Counted from the stretch's first letter, positions 46,898 through 55,285 are shown. The stretch: 64,000 bases of DNA from Maritimibacter sp. DP1N21-5 (GCF_019218295.1 NZ_JAHUZF010000007.1:124001-188000); one strand, 5' to 3'. The notes: generated by a model not told the origin, from the letters alone. Translations and numbers: made by a program.

Positions 46898-47908
46898 TTG
46901 GGCATTGTGCGGACATACCGGCTCCGGCTGCTGCGAAAGCGGTGGCGCATCCGGGCGTTTCGCAAGCGCCGGGAGCTTCGATCGGTTGTCGACCGCACGG
47001 AAACAATCAGGCCGCGCGACATCCTCGTTTTCTGCACCCTGCGGAACGAAAAGGTCCGACTGCCCTATTTCCTGCGCTACTACCGCGACATGGGCGTCGC
47101 GCATTTCTTTTTCGTCGACAATGGCAGCGATGACGGCACCCGCGAATACCTCGCCGAACAGCCCGATGTCTCGCTCTGGAGCACGACGGCGAGCTACAAG
47201 CGGGCGCGGTTCGGGATGGACTGGATCAATTGGCTCCTGCGGCGTCATGCGCATGGACATTGGTGCCTGACCGTCGATCCCGACGAATTTCTCGTCTATC
47301 CCTTCTGCGACACACGCAAGCTGCGTGCCCTCACCGACTGGCTTGATGCCTCTTCGATCAAGAGCTTTGGGGCCATGCTTCTGGACATGTATCCGAAGGG
47401 CCCGATGGGCGGGCAGCCCTATTCCGCCGGTCAGGACCCCTTCGAGATCGCCAACTGGTTCGACTCCGGCAACTACATGATCGAGAAGAACAAGAAATTC
47501 GGGAACCTCTGGATTCAGGGCGGTCCCCGGGCGCGCATGTTCTTTCCCGACACACCGGCTCGGGCACCAGCCTTGAACAAGATCCCGCTCGTGAAATGGT
47601 CGCGCGGCTATACCTATGTGTCCTCGACCCACAGCCTTCTGCCGCGCGGTCTGAATCTCGTTTATGACGAATGGGGCGGAGAAAAGGCCTCTGGCTGTCT
47701 GCTCCACGCGAAGTTTCTGGACACTTTCGCAGCGAAGGCGGCCGAAGAACTGGACCGCAAGCAGCATTACGCGGCGAGCCATGAATACAAGGCCTATGCC
47801 AACCGCCTTTCCGACGATCCCGACCTGTGGTGCAAGTGGTCCGAGAAGTACATCAACTGGCGCCAGCTCGAGATTCTCGGGATCATGTCCAAGGGGAACT
47901 GGGCATGA
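46898..47908 (+). CDS. Glycosyltransferase 2-like (Glyco_tranf_2_4 type)
   Basis: This 336-residue protein matches the GT2-like family with a start resembling VFCTLRNEKVRLPYFLRYYR, then FFFVDNGSDDGTREYL and the DxD in TVDPDEFLVYP. It lacks membrane segments. A TTG at 46898 with AGAGG upstream was chosen. A GTG three codons later is possible. It overlaps the GT14 gene by 4 nt (ATGA), so the two products are made together. The acceptor is unknown. Confidence 0.78.
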   Translation: MGIVRTYRLRLLRKRWRIRAFRKRRELRSVVDRTETIRPRDILVFCTLRNEKVRLPYFLRYYRDMGVAHFFFVDNGSDDGTREYLAEQPDVSLWSTTASYKRARFGMDWINWLLRRHAHGHWCLTVDPDEFLVYPFCDTRKLRALTDWLDASSIKSFGAMLLDMYPKGPMGGQPYSAGQDPFEIANWFDSGNYMIEKNKKFGNLWIQGGPRARMFFPDTPARAPALNKIPLVKWSRGYTYVSSTHSLLPRGLNLVYDEWGGEKASGCLLHAKFLDTFAAKAAEELDRKQHYAASHEYKAYANRLSDDPDLWCKWSEKYINWRQLEILGIMSKGNWA

Positions 47909-49602
47909 GCGTCGGCTTTGCCATGCTGGTCCACACCTCGCTGAACCGCGCGGCACAGGTTGCCCGGCATCTCGCCCGCAACGATTGCCCCGTTGTCATC
48001 CACGTCGACAAGAAGGTCGCGCGGCGAAAGCATGCCGAATTCGTGGCAAGCCTTTCCGACCTGAAGAACGTGCGCTTCTGCCGACGCTACAGCTGCGAGT
48101 GGGGCACCTGGTCCCTGGTCGAGGCATCGCAGGCGGCGACCGAGATGGTGCTCAAGGATTTCCCCGAGGTCCGGCATGTCTTTCTCGCCTCCGGGTCCTG
48201 CCTGCCGTTGCGACCGATACAGGAGCTGAGGGATTATCTCGCCGAGCGGCCTATGACGAATTTCATCGAAAGCGTGACGACCGAGGACGTTCCATGGACC
48301 GTCGGCGGCCTCGATATCGAACGCTTCGTGCTGCGGTTCCCGTTCTCCTGGAAGAACCGTCGGCGCGCCTTCGACTGGTATGTGAAGTTTCAACGCCGGA
48401 TCGGCTTCAAGCGGCGCATCCCCGATGGGCTCGTGCCCCATCTGGGCAGCCAGTGGTGGTGCCTTACCCGCCAGACCCTGACCGCCATTCTCGAAGACCC
48501 GGACCGCGCCACCTATGACCGCTATTTCAAGAAGGTCTGGATTCCGGACGAAAGCTATTTTCAGACCCTGGTGCGGCTCTATTCCACCAACATCGAAAGC
48601 CGGTCGCTGACGCTCTCCAAGTTCGATTTTCAGGGCAAGCCGCACATTTTCTACGACGATCACATGCAGCTTCTTCGCCGGTCCGACTGCTTCGTCGCCC
48701 GCAAGATCTGGCCCCATGCGGAAAAACTCTACGCCGGGTTCCTGTCGGATGATGCATCGATCTTCACCGGGGCCGAGCCGAACCCGTCCAAGATCGACCG
48801 AATTTTCTCGAAGGCGGTCGAGCGCCGCACCAAGGGTCGGCGCGGACTTTACATGCAGTCGCGGTTTCCCAACGAGAACTGGGAAAATGGACTGACCTCG
48901 TCCAACTACTCCATCTTCGAAGGTTTTGCCGAACTCTTCGAGGATTTCGAGGACTGGCTGTCGCGGGTCACCGATTGCCGGGTCCACGGGCATCTCTATG
49001 CGCCTGAGCGGGTCGAATACGGTGGCAAACAGACGGTATTTGCCGGCGCCCTGACCGACAGCGCCGATCTGCGAGACTACAATCCGCGCGCGTTCCTTAC
49101 CAATGTCATCTGGAACACGCGGGGCGAACGGCAGGCCTTCATGTTCGGGCCGCGTGACAATCAGGATATCTCTTGGGACGTGGCCAAGGACCCGAACGCC
49201 CAGATCAGCGTGATCTCTGGTGCATGGGCCGTGCCGCTGTTCTACTCCAATGCCAATTTCTCGGACATCCGGCGCGAAGCCGCGAAGTTGCAGCGCACCG
49301 AGGCCGAGCATCTTGAAATCCTTCAATCGGTCTGGACCAAGGCGCGTGTGCGGATCTGGACGCTCGCCGACTTCATTGAGAACCCGATGGAGCCGCTCCA
49401 GACCGTGATTGACGAAATCGGCGCCCGTCAGGCCAGCCGTCTGACCGAAGCGCCTCGCATGAAATCGCTCGAAGGCTTCGGCCAGTTCCTGCAGAACCTC
49501 AAGAACCAGGGCATGCAGCCGCATCTCATGGGAGATTTCCCGGTCGGTACCCCGATCAAGTCCGAGCGGCGCAAACCCGGCAAACCCTATCTGGTAAAGT
49601 GA
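47905..49602 (+). CDS. GT14 core-2/I-branching glycosyltransferase with large C-terminal domain of unknown function
   Basis: The 565-residue protein has two parts. Residues 1 to about 280 match the core-2/I-branching (xylosyl- or GlcNAc-transferase) family: MLVHTSLNRAAQVARHL, VIHVDKK, CEWGTWSLVEAS, FLASGSCLPLRP and WIPDESYFQTLV. Residues from about 290 onward form a domain I know only from rhodobacterales-type proteins (similar to DUF5927/5928 by memory), with no catalytic motif I recognise. It lies between another glycosyltransferase (4-nt overlap) and a sulfotransferase gene (TGATG), so the product glycan is probably branched and then sulfated. Confidence 0.82.
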   Translation: MSVGFAMLVHTSLNRAAQVARHLARNDCPVVIHVDKKVARRKHAEFVASLSDLKNVRFCRRYSCEWGTWSLVEASQAATEMVLKDFPEVRHVFLASGSCLPLRPIQELRDYLAERPMTNFIESVTTEDVPWTVGGLDIERFVLRFPFSWKNRRRAFDWYVKFQRRIGFKRRIPDGLVPHLGSQWWCLTRQTLTAILEDPDRATYDRYFKKVWIPDESYFQTLVRLYSTNIESRSLTLSKFDFQGKPHIFYDDHMQLLRRSDCFVARKIWPHAEKLYAGFLSDDASIFTGAEPNPSKIDRIFSKAVERRTKGRRGLYMQSRFPNENWENGLTSSNYSIFEGFAELFEDFEDWLSRVTDCRVHGHLYAPERVEYGGKQTVFAGALTDSADLRDYNPRAFLTNVIWNTRGERQAFMFGPRDNQDISWDVAKDPNAQISVISGAWAVPLFYSNANFSDIRREAAKLQRTEAEHLEILQSVWTKARVRIWTLADFIENPMEPLQTVIDEIGARQASRLTEAPRMKSLEGFGQFLQNLKNQGMQPHLMGDFPVGTPIKSERRKPGKPYLVK

Positions 49603-51044
49603 TGTCCCGGCCTTTCGACTATTTCGTCATACTCGCGGAAATGCGGACGGGTTCGAATTTCCTCGAATCCAACCTCAACGAGTTTCCGGGCCTCCAGTGC
49701 TATGGGGAGGCCTTCAATCCATACCTGATCGTCGACCCCGAGAAGACCGATCTCTTCGGCATTACCCTCGCCGCGCGGGATGCCGATCCGCTGCGTCTGA
49801 TCGACGCGATGAAGGCGAACACCGAAGGTATCCCCGGCTTTCGGCTGTTCAACGACCACGACCCGCGCGTCTTCGATCACGTGATGAACGACCCGCGCTG
49901 CGGCAAGGTCATCCTCAACCGTAATCTCGTGGATGCCTGGGTGAGCCAGCGGATCGCCTGGTCGACAAAGCAATGGCAGTTGAATGACCACACCGACGCC
50001 AAGAAATGGAAGGTGAAGTTCGATCCGAAGGACTTCAAGCACATGTATTTCCGGGTGAAGGACCGCCAGCGCGAGATCGCGCGGCGGCTTCAGGTCACGG
50101 GGCAGGCCGGGTTCTACATCGACTACGACGACATTCAGGACCTGCGCGTCATCAACGGGCTCGCCCGCTTTCTAGGCGAAACGACCGAGCTTCCGAAGTT
50201 TTCGGACAAGTTCAAGAAACAGAACCCGGAACAGCTTGCCGACAAGGTCCGGAACTTCGAGGCGATCGAAGCGACCGTCAACGACATCGACCGCTATGAC
50301 CTTGGCTCGCTCCCGAATTTCGAGCCGCCCCGTGGTGCCTCGGTCCCGAGCTACGTGACCGCCGCGAAATCGCCGCTCTGTTTCATGCCGATCCCCGGTG
50401 CGCTGGACGACGACGTGCGGAACTGGCTCGCCGCGCTGGATCAGGTCGACCCCGAAGCGCTTGGCGCGGGTTTCACGCAAAAGGAACTGCGGCAGTGGAA
50501 GAACCACAACAAGGGGCACCGCAGCTTCACGGTCATCCGGCACCCCGTTGAACGCGCGCATCGGGTTTTCTGCGACTATGTGCTCAACGAAACGCCCCGC
50601 ACGATCTGGCCACTCCGCCATGGGCTGATCGAGAAATACAAACTCCCCATGCCGTGGCACACTCCGGTTGGTGAAGGTTATGACGTCGTTCAGCATCGGC
50701 ACGCGTTTCTCGGCTTTCTCCAGTTCGTGACCGGGAGCCTGAACGGGCAGACCGCGCATCCCGTGGAACTCGCCTGGGCGACGCAGGACAACATCGTGCG
50801 CGGGTTTTCGGAATTCGTCGCGCCGGATCACCTTCTGAGGGCGGATCGGATCGAAGAAGGGCTCGCGCTCATATCCATGGAGATTGGGGTGGAGCCCTGC
50901 GACATGGCCCCGCGGAGCGAAGAAGGCCCCTTTGCGCTCTCGGCTATCTATGACGAGGACGTCGAGCGCGCCGTGCGCACGGCCTATGCCCGCGACTACA
51001 TGGCCTTTGGCTTCCCGCGATGGGACCGGAAGATGCGAGGATAA
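49602..51044 (+). CDS. Two-module sulfotransferase, Stf0-like N-terminal domain plus degenerate second domain
   Basis: The 480-residue protein starts with a Stf0-type sulfotransferase domain: the PAPS 5'-phosphosulfate loop AEMRTGSNFLESNL (residues 12-25), GEAFNPY, and a 3'-phosphate site around VILNRNLVDAWVSQRIAW. From about residue 255 a second module follows. CFMPIPGALDDDVRNWL aligns with the IPKTAGTS-type loop of sulfotransferase family 2 but lacks Lys, Gly, Thr and Ser. Then FTVIRHPVERAHRVFCDYVL (about 307-327) aligns with its 3'-phosphate helix. The first module should transfer sulfate from PAPS to a sugar hydroxyl. The second looks catalytically dead. It overlaps the GT14 gene (TGATG). 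A GTG one codon earlier is possible. Confidence 0.8.
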   Translation: MSRPFDYFVILAEMRTGSNFLESNLNEFPGLQCYGEAFNPYLIVDPEKTDLFGITLAARDADPLRLIDAMKANTEGIPGFRLFNDHDPRVFDHVMNDPRCGKVILNRNLVDAWVSQRIAWSTKQWQLNDHTDAKKWKVKFDPKDFKHMYFRVKDRQREIARRLQVTGQAGFYIDYDDIQDLRVINGLARFLGETTELPKFSDKFKKQNPEQLADKVRNFEAIEATVNDIDRYDLGSLPNFEPPRGASVPSYVTAAKSPLCFMPIPGALDDDVRNWLAALDQVDPEALGAGFTQKELRQWKNHNKGHRSFTVIRHPVERAHRVFCDYVLNETPRTIWPLRHGLIEKYKLPMPWHTPVGEGYDVVQHRHAFLGFLQFVTGSLNGQTAHPVELAWATQDNIVRGFSEFVAPDHLLRADRIEEGLALISMEIGVEPCDMAPRSEEGPFALSAIYDEDVERAVRTAYARDYMAFGFPRWDRKMRG

Positions 51045-51062
51045 GGTAATCGCCCGGGGCGA

Positions 51063-51527
51063 TCAGGCGGCGCGCGTCGCCTGATCGTCGGTCAGGATCG
51101 TATGGAGCGTTTCCGGATCGGTGTTCGCCCGCAGCTTGGCCATGACGCCCGGATCGCGCATGGTGCGCGACACCAGCGCGAGCGCCTTCAGGTGCTCCAC
51201 CCCGGACCCGTCCGGCGCGAAGAGCGCGAAGACGAGGTCCACCGGCTGCCAGTCGACGCTGTCGAAGTCCACCGGTTTCTCGATACGAAGAAAGGCACCG
51301 ACAACATGATCGAGGCCGGGCATCCGGGCGTGCGGAAGCGCGATGCCGTGGCCGACGCCCGTCGGACCAAGGTTCTCCCGTTCCTGCAAGGCGGCGAAGG
51401 CAGCCGACGCATCAAGCCCATAGGTCCCGGCGACGATGTCGCCGAGATCCTGAAACAGACGTTTCTTGCTTGAAACGTTCGCGACCACCTTCACGGCGGC
51501 GGGCCGAAGGATACTGGATAGCTGCAT
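51063..51527 (-). CDS. ptsN: PTS nitrogen-regulatory EIIA (EIIA-Ntr)
   Basis: PtsN is the terminal phospho-acceptor of the nitrogen PTS and regulates potassium uptake, carbon storage and stress functions. The 154-residue EIIA domain has the phosphorylatable His in GIALPHARMPG. The ATG at 51527 (MQLSSIL) fits the family start. A GTG three codons upstream is possible. It follows hpf by 39 bp on the same strand, the usual pairing. rpoN, often upstream of this pair in other proteobacteria, is absent here. Confidence 0.93.
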   Translation of the reverse strand: MQLSSILRPAAVKVVANVSSKKRLFQDLGDIVAGTYGLDASAAFAALQERENLGPTGVGHGIALPHARMPGLDHVVGAFLRIEKPVDFDSVDWQPVDLVFALFAPDGSGVEHLKALALVSRTMRDPGVMAKLRANTDPETLHTILTDDQATRAA

Positions 51528-51566
51528 AAGTCCCACTGTTCACCCGGCCATTGCTCGATGCCTCTG

Positions 51567-52139
51567 TCAGGCCGTGCCGGGATCAATCCAACCAATGTTT
51601 CCGTCTTCGCGGCGGTAAACGACGTTCACGCCATTCGATTTTTCGTTGCGGAACACGAGCACCGGCGCATGCGCCAGTTCCATCTGCATCACCGCTTCGC
51701 CGACCGAGAGCGACGGGATCCGTGTTTCCATCTCTGCGATGATCATCGGGTCCATGCTGTCGGTATCGGGTCCGTCGGCCCCATCTTCCGAGGCGAGGAT
51801 ATACGAGGAACCGCCGAAAACTTCAACCGGATCGAGTCTGGACTGGTGATGGTTCTTCAGGCGACGCTTGTAACGGCGCAACTGCTTCTCCATCTTCTCC
51901 GCGCATTGATCGAAAGCGGCATAGATTTCGGTCGCATGGCCCTTTGCCTGCGCGGTGAGCCCGGTGGACAGGTGCACGACCGTTTCGCAGACGAACTCAT
52001 GCGCGACCTTGGAAAACGTGACCTGCGCATCGGTCGGACGCTCTGCATATTTCTGCACCACACTCCCAAGCTCGTCCTTCACATGGACCTGCAACGCATC
52101 GCCGATGTCGATTTGTTTGCCGCTGATCAGATATTGCAT
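51567..52139 (-). CDS. hpf: Ribosome hibernation promoting factor, long form
   Basis: Long HPF dimerises 70S ribosomes into 100S particles in stationary phase. The 190-residue protein has the N-terminal YfiA/RaiA-like domain (MQYLISGKQIDIGDALQVHV, with basic YKRRLKNHH) and the C-terminal dimerisation domain (PVLVFRNEKSNGVNVVYRRE followed by DGNIGWID). The ATG at 52139 has GAAGGAGCC upstream. It is the first gene of hpf-ptsN, and the 225 bp before it hold its promoter. Confidence 0.94.
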   Translation of the reverse strand: MQYLISGKQIDIGDALQVHVKDELGSVVQKYAERPTDAQVTFSKVAHEFVCETVVHLSTGLTAQAKGHATEIYAAFDQCAEKMEKQLRRYKRRLKNHHQSRLDPVEVFGGSSYILASEDGADGPDTDSMDPMIIAEMETRIPSLSVGEAVMQMELAHAPVLVFRNEKSNGVNVVYRREDGNIGWIDPGTA

Positions 52140-52364
52140 GGATGGCTCCTTCTTCGTTGGGAGGGGTTCAGACAAGATGCAGGCGTGCGCCCGAATAGAC
52201 GTGAGATTTCATTGGTCTATGGAAGTCACGCGATCCGAGGGGTTCGGATCTGGCCCATGCGGCATCCAATTTGGCGCGGCATGTAGGGGTTTGCGCAGCG
52301 TCGTGCATCCCCATCATTCAGCGCTTGAAATCTTGCGTTGTCAATTCTCGGCACCGTCGCGGGC
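52140..52364. other. Intergenic region between rnd and hpf with a hairpin
   Basis: No gene is visible in these 225 bp. A 7-bp perfect stem, GATCCGA (52232-52238) with TCGGATC (52244-52250), closes a 5-nt loop with no T-run. On the minus strand a perfect -35-like TTGACA lies at 52344-52339, but the 17-bp-spaced partner CTGAAT (52321-52316) is poor, so an hpf promoter here is only possible. Confidence 0.4.
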
Positions 52365-52976
52365 CTAATGAGCGAAAATGTCGATCTCCGGCCATCCGGC
52401 CAGATCGAGCCTGGCCCGTGTCGGAAGGAAGTCGAAGCAGGCCTGCGCCACCTCGCTGCGGCCTTCGCGTGCGAGCCGCGCATCCAGCTTCTCGCGAAGC
52501 CGGTGCAGGTAAAGCACATCTGACGCAGCGTAATCGAGCTGGGCCTCGGTGAGTTCCGCGGCACCCCAGTCGGATTGCTGTTGCATCTTGGAAATGTCGA
52601 TTCGCAGAAGCTCCTCGCAAAGGTTCTTCAACCCGTGCCGGTCGGTATAGGTGCGCACCAATTTCGAGCCGATCTTGGTGCAGTAGACGGGTGCGGCCAG
52701 CACGCCGAAGGCATTGAGCAGCGCCGCGATATCGAAGCGACCGTAATGGAAAAGCTTCAGCGTGTCGGGGTCCGCGAGCATCTTCGCGATGTTGGGCGCC
52801 TCGGTCTGGCCCTTTTCGATCTGGACGACATGGGCGTGACCGTCGCCACCCGACATCTGGACGACGCAAAGCCGGTCGCGGTGCGGGTTGAGGCCCATGG
52901 TTTCGCAGTCGATGGCCACGACCGGCCCAAGCGACAGTCCGTCGGGAAGGTCATGCTTGTAGAAATGGTTCGCCAT
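52365..52976 (-). CDS. rnd: Ribonuclease D-type 3'-5' exonuclease, short form
   Basis: This 203-residue protein is a DEDDy exonuclease domain: Exo I VVAIDCETMGLNP, Exo II LFHYGRFDIAALL, Exo III YAASDVLYLHRL. Classical RNase D has C-terminal HRDC domains. This short form has none, as is common in alphaproteobacteria. It acts on 3' ends of tRNA and other small RNAs. The ATG at 52976 was chosen because the longer frame is antisense-like to marR. It is last in the leftward run comF-grxC-nit-marR-rnd. Confidence 0.88.
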   Translation of the reverse strand: MANHFYKHDLPDGLSLGPVVAIDCETMGLNPHRDRLCVVQMSGGDGHAHVVQIEKGQTEAPNIAKMLADPDTLKLFHYGRFDIAALLNAFGVLAAPVYCTKIGSKLVRTYTDRHGLKNLCEELLRIDISKMQQQSDWGAAELTEAQLDYAASDVLYLHRLREKLDARLAREGRSEVAQACFDFLPTRARLDLAGWPEIDIFAH

Positions 52977-52996
52977 TCGGATCGCCTTTCGTATCG

Positions 52997-53443
52997 CTAT
53001 TCCAGAGCATCGAATTTCGTGCGCATCTCGCGCAGTACCGGCAGGACGGCCCGCACCTTTTCTTGTCCGATGGACCGGACCACATCGCCGATGATCGGGG
53101 TGATCACGGCAAGCGCGGCGTCCCGCGCCTTGCGTCCGGCGGGCGAAATCGTGACCTGTTTGCGCCGCGCGTCGTCCCAGTCGGGGTGGATATGGATATG
53201 ACCGGCCCATTCGAGCTTGTTCAAGGTATTGGTCATCGCGCCGCGGGTCACATGGAACGAGCGGGCAAGCTGGGCCGGGCTTTTTGCCTCGCCAGCCCGC
53301 GCGAGGTGATTCAGGACCGAGAAATGCGACAGCTCCATGCCTTTGGGCAGCGCCTTGGACAGGGCGGTGCGCGCCAGCTGGTCTGCCATGAACATTTCGC
53401 TGAACAGGGCGACCGAGAGCGAGTCGTTGGTTGAATCGGTCAT
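52997..53443 (-). CDS. MarR family transcriptional regulator
   Basis: This 148-residue protein has the MarR winged helix: the recognition region SPAQLARSFHVTRGAMTNTL followed by NKLEWAGHIHIHPDWDDARR (the DxRR wing). Long helices at both ends form the dimer interface. MarR proteins usually repress nearby genes and respond to phenolic ligands or oxidation. Here the gene is coupled to the Nit-type amidase (ATGA overlap) and may regulate its own operon. Effector and targets are not known. Confidence 0.9.
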   Translation of the reverse strand: MTDSTNDSLSVALFSEMFMADQLARTALSKALPKGMELSHFSVLNHLARAGEAKSPAQLARSFHVTRGAMTNTLNKLEWAGHIHIHPDWDDARRKQVTISPAGRKARDAALAVITPIIGDVVRSIGQEKVRAVLPVLREMRTKFDALE

Positions 53444-54261
53444 ACGGGTCCTTCGAAGTCTCGGTCGTGCGACAGGCTGGGAATGCGTCTGCGTGATCTA
53501 TCTACCTCGGACAGGTCGAGTTCAACCATGCTGACACCCGTCTCGGTGCCCGCATCCAGAAGCACCTCGCCCCAAGGCGCAACGACGAGAGAGTGGCCAT
53601 GGGTCGCGCGTTTCGCCGTGTTCTGGCCCGTCTGCGCCGGAGCGAGGATGAAACACCCGGTTTCAATGGCGCGGGCGCGGAGCAGAACCTCCCAGTGGGC
53701 GGGTCCGGTTCCGGTCGAAAAGGCCGAGGGAACGGTGATGACCTGCGCCCCCGATTGTGCCAAAGCCCGGAAGAGGCGGGGAAAGCGAAGGTCATAACAC
53801 ACCGTCATCCCCATCGCGCCCAAGGCTGTGCGCGCCAGAACGGCGCGGGTCCCGGGACGGTAGCCGGCACTCTCGCGATAGCTTTCCGTTTCGGAGACAT
53901 CGACATCGAACATGTGGATCTTGTCGTAGCGGGCCACGATCCGCCCCTGCGGATCGATCAGGATGGATCGGTTCGCGAAGCGACCGTCAGGATCGTCGGT
54001 CTTGAGCGCGAGCGAGCCGATCAGGAGCCATTTTCCCAGCCGGGCCGCATCAGCTCGCAGGGCCGCAAGCGTCTCGTCGTCTTCCTCCCGGCGCAGAACC
54101 TCGTTCTGTCGCGTCCGGCTGGTCGAGACGCAATTTGTGACCTCCGGCGTCAGGATCAGATCTGCCCCGGCGTCTGCTGCGTCCTGCACGAACCGACGCG
54201 TGATGACGAGGTTCTGTGCGGGGTCCTCGCCCGAGCAGAGTTGAACGAGCGCCGCCTTCAT
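53440..54261 (-). CDS. Nitrilase-superfamily amidase, probable deaminated-glutathione amidase
   Basis: This 273-residue carbon-nitrogen hydrolase has the Glu-Lys-Cys triad: Glu40 in LTPEVTN, Lys in RYDKIHMFDV, and Cys in VCYDLRFPRLF. The run KIHMFDVDV with ESAGYRPG resembles Nit1/YbeM, which hydrolyses deaminated glutathione, a side product of transaminases. The ATG at 54261 overlaps the grxC stop (TGATG), and the glutaredoxin link supports a glutathione-related substrate. A general omega-amidase role cannot be excluded. Confidence 0.82.
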   Translation of the reverse strand: MKAALVQLCSGEDPAQNLVITRRFVQDAADAGADLILTPEVTNCVSTSRTRQNEVLRREEDDETLAALRADAARLGKWLLIGSLALKTDDPDGRFANRSILIDPQGRIVARYDKIHMFDVDVSETESYRESAGYRPGTRAVLARTALGAMGMTVCYDLRFPRLFRALAQSGAQVITVPSAFSTGTGPAHWEVLLRARAIETGCFILAPAQTGQNTAKRATHGHSLVVAPWGEVLLDAGTETGVSMVELDLSEVDRSRRRIPSLSHDRDFEGPV

Positions 54262-54515
54262 CAGGCCGCGAGCATCGGATCGAGCTTGCCGTTCCGGTCG
54301 AGTTCGAAAAGATCGTCGCACCCGCCGACATGGTGCTCGCCGATCCAGATCTGGGGAACGGTGTGGCGTCCGCTTCTTCGCATCATTTCCTGACGCTTTG
54401 CGGGGTCATGGGCAACGTCGATTTCCTCGAAGGCGATGCCTTTCTTCGATAGAAGGCGTTTCGCGGCGTGGCAGAAGCCGCAAAGCTGGGTGGTGTAGAT
54501 AGTGACAGGCTTCAT
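54261..54515 (-). CDS. grxC: Glutaredoxin 3
   Basis: This 84-residue glutaredoxin has the dithiol active site in TTQLCGFCHAAKRLL (Cys12 and Cys15), followed by the cis-Pro segment HTVPQIWIGE and the glutathione-binding GGCDDLFEL. It reduces disulfides and mixed disulfides with glutathione. The active site is CGFC rather than the usual CPYC. It lies 29 bp downstream of comF and overlaps the amidase gene. Confidence 0.95.
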   Translation of the reverse strand: MKPVTIYTTQLCGFCHAAKRLLSKKGIAFEEIDVAHDPAKRQEMMRRSGRHTVPQIWIGEHHVGGCDDLFELDRNGKLDPMLAA

Positions 54516-54544
54516 GTAGAGTTCCTTTCGGGATTACCCTCTAC

Positions 54545-55285
54545 TTAAGCATCCCGGACCACCCGTGCCAATGTGGCGATGCAAACCTGTTTGGCGCCTG
54601 CCAAACGCGCCGCTTCCGTCGCTGCGGCCAGCGTGGCGCCCGATGTCATCACATCGTCCACAAGGAGCACGTCGCGCGAGGAGAGGGCAGACCCGAACTT
54701 CGGATGCGGTCGGATCGCGCCCTCGAGATAGGCGAAGCGCTGATCGAAGCTCTTGCCTTCCTGCGTGTCGCCGCCCTTGACGCGCACAAGCGCCCGCGTC
54801 TCGACCTTCAGGCCGGACGACCGGCCCATCGCCCGTGCCAGTTCCGCGGCCTGGTTGTAGCGGCGTTTCAACAGGCGCCGCCAATGGGCCGGGACCGGCA
54901 CGATGATCATCTCGTCGGTCAGGACCGGAGCGGCGGCACGGGCGATCCAGCGCGCCGCCGGGATCGCGATGTCGGGCCGATCCGCGTGCTTGAGGGACAA
55001 GACGAGCCTGCGCCCGTTTCCCTTGTAGAGAAGGGCCGTTCGTCCATGGTCCCAAGGCCGCGCGATGGTGAGGCAATCGTCGCAACAATCGGTCTGGCCG
55101 TCGCCTTCACCCACAAGGGGCGCGCCGCACAGGTCGCAGGCGTGGCCCGTGACGAAATGAGTCTCGCGCCAGCAGGCCGCGCAAAGCCCGCCGTCATCGT
55201 TCACGGGTTCCCCGCAGCTCGCACATTGCGCCGGGTAAACCGCGTCGATCAACCACCCTGCCACACGGCCCGCAAGCGATTGCAT
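54545..55285 (-). CDS. comF: ComF family phosphoribosyltransferase-like protein
   Basis: The 246-residue protein has an N-terminal zinc-ribbon region (CASCGEPV, CAACWRE, CDLCGAPL, CCDDCL) and a PRTase domain with VLLVDDVMTSGATLAAAT. ComF takes part in DNA uptake for transformation in competent bacteria, and its role elsewhere is less clear. The ATG at 55285 was preferred to one 15 nt upstream because GGAGG lies 9 nt before it. It is the first gene of the leftward operon and is divergent from the methyltransferase gene. Confidence 0.9.
   Translation of the reverse strand: MQSLAGRVAGWLIDAVYPAQCASCGEPVNDDGGLCAACWRETHFVTGHACDLCGAPLVGEGDGQTDCCDDCLTIARPWDHGRTALLYKGNGRRLVLSLKHADRPDIAIPAARWIARAAAPVLTDEMIIVPVPAHWRRLLKRRYNQAAELARAMGRSSGLKVETRALVRVKGGDTQEGKSFDQRFAYLEGAIRPHPKFGSALSSRDVLLVDDVMTSGATLAAATEAARLAGAKQVCIATLARVVRDA

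Noticed and set aside
47794..49524. 576-codon open frame antisense to the GT14 gene
   Set aside because: The sense frame has clear GT14 motifs and coupled neighbours. The antisense frame has none.
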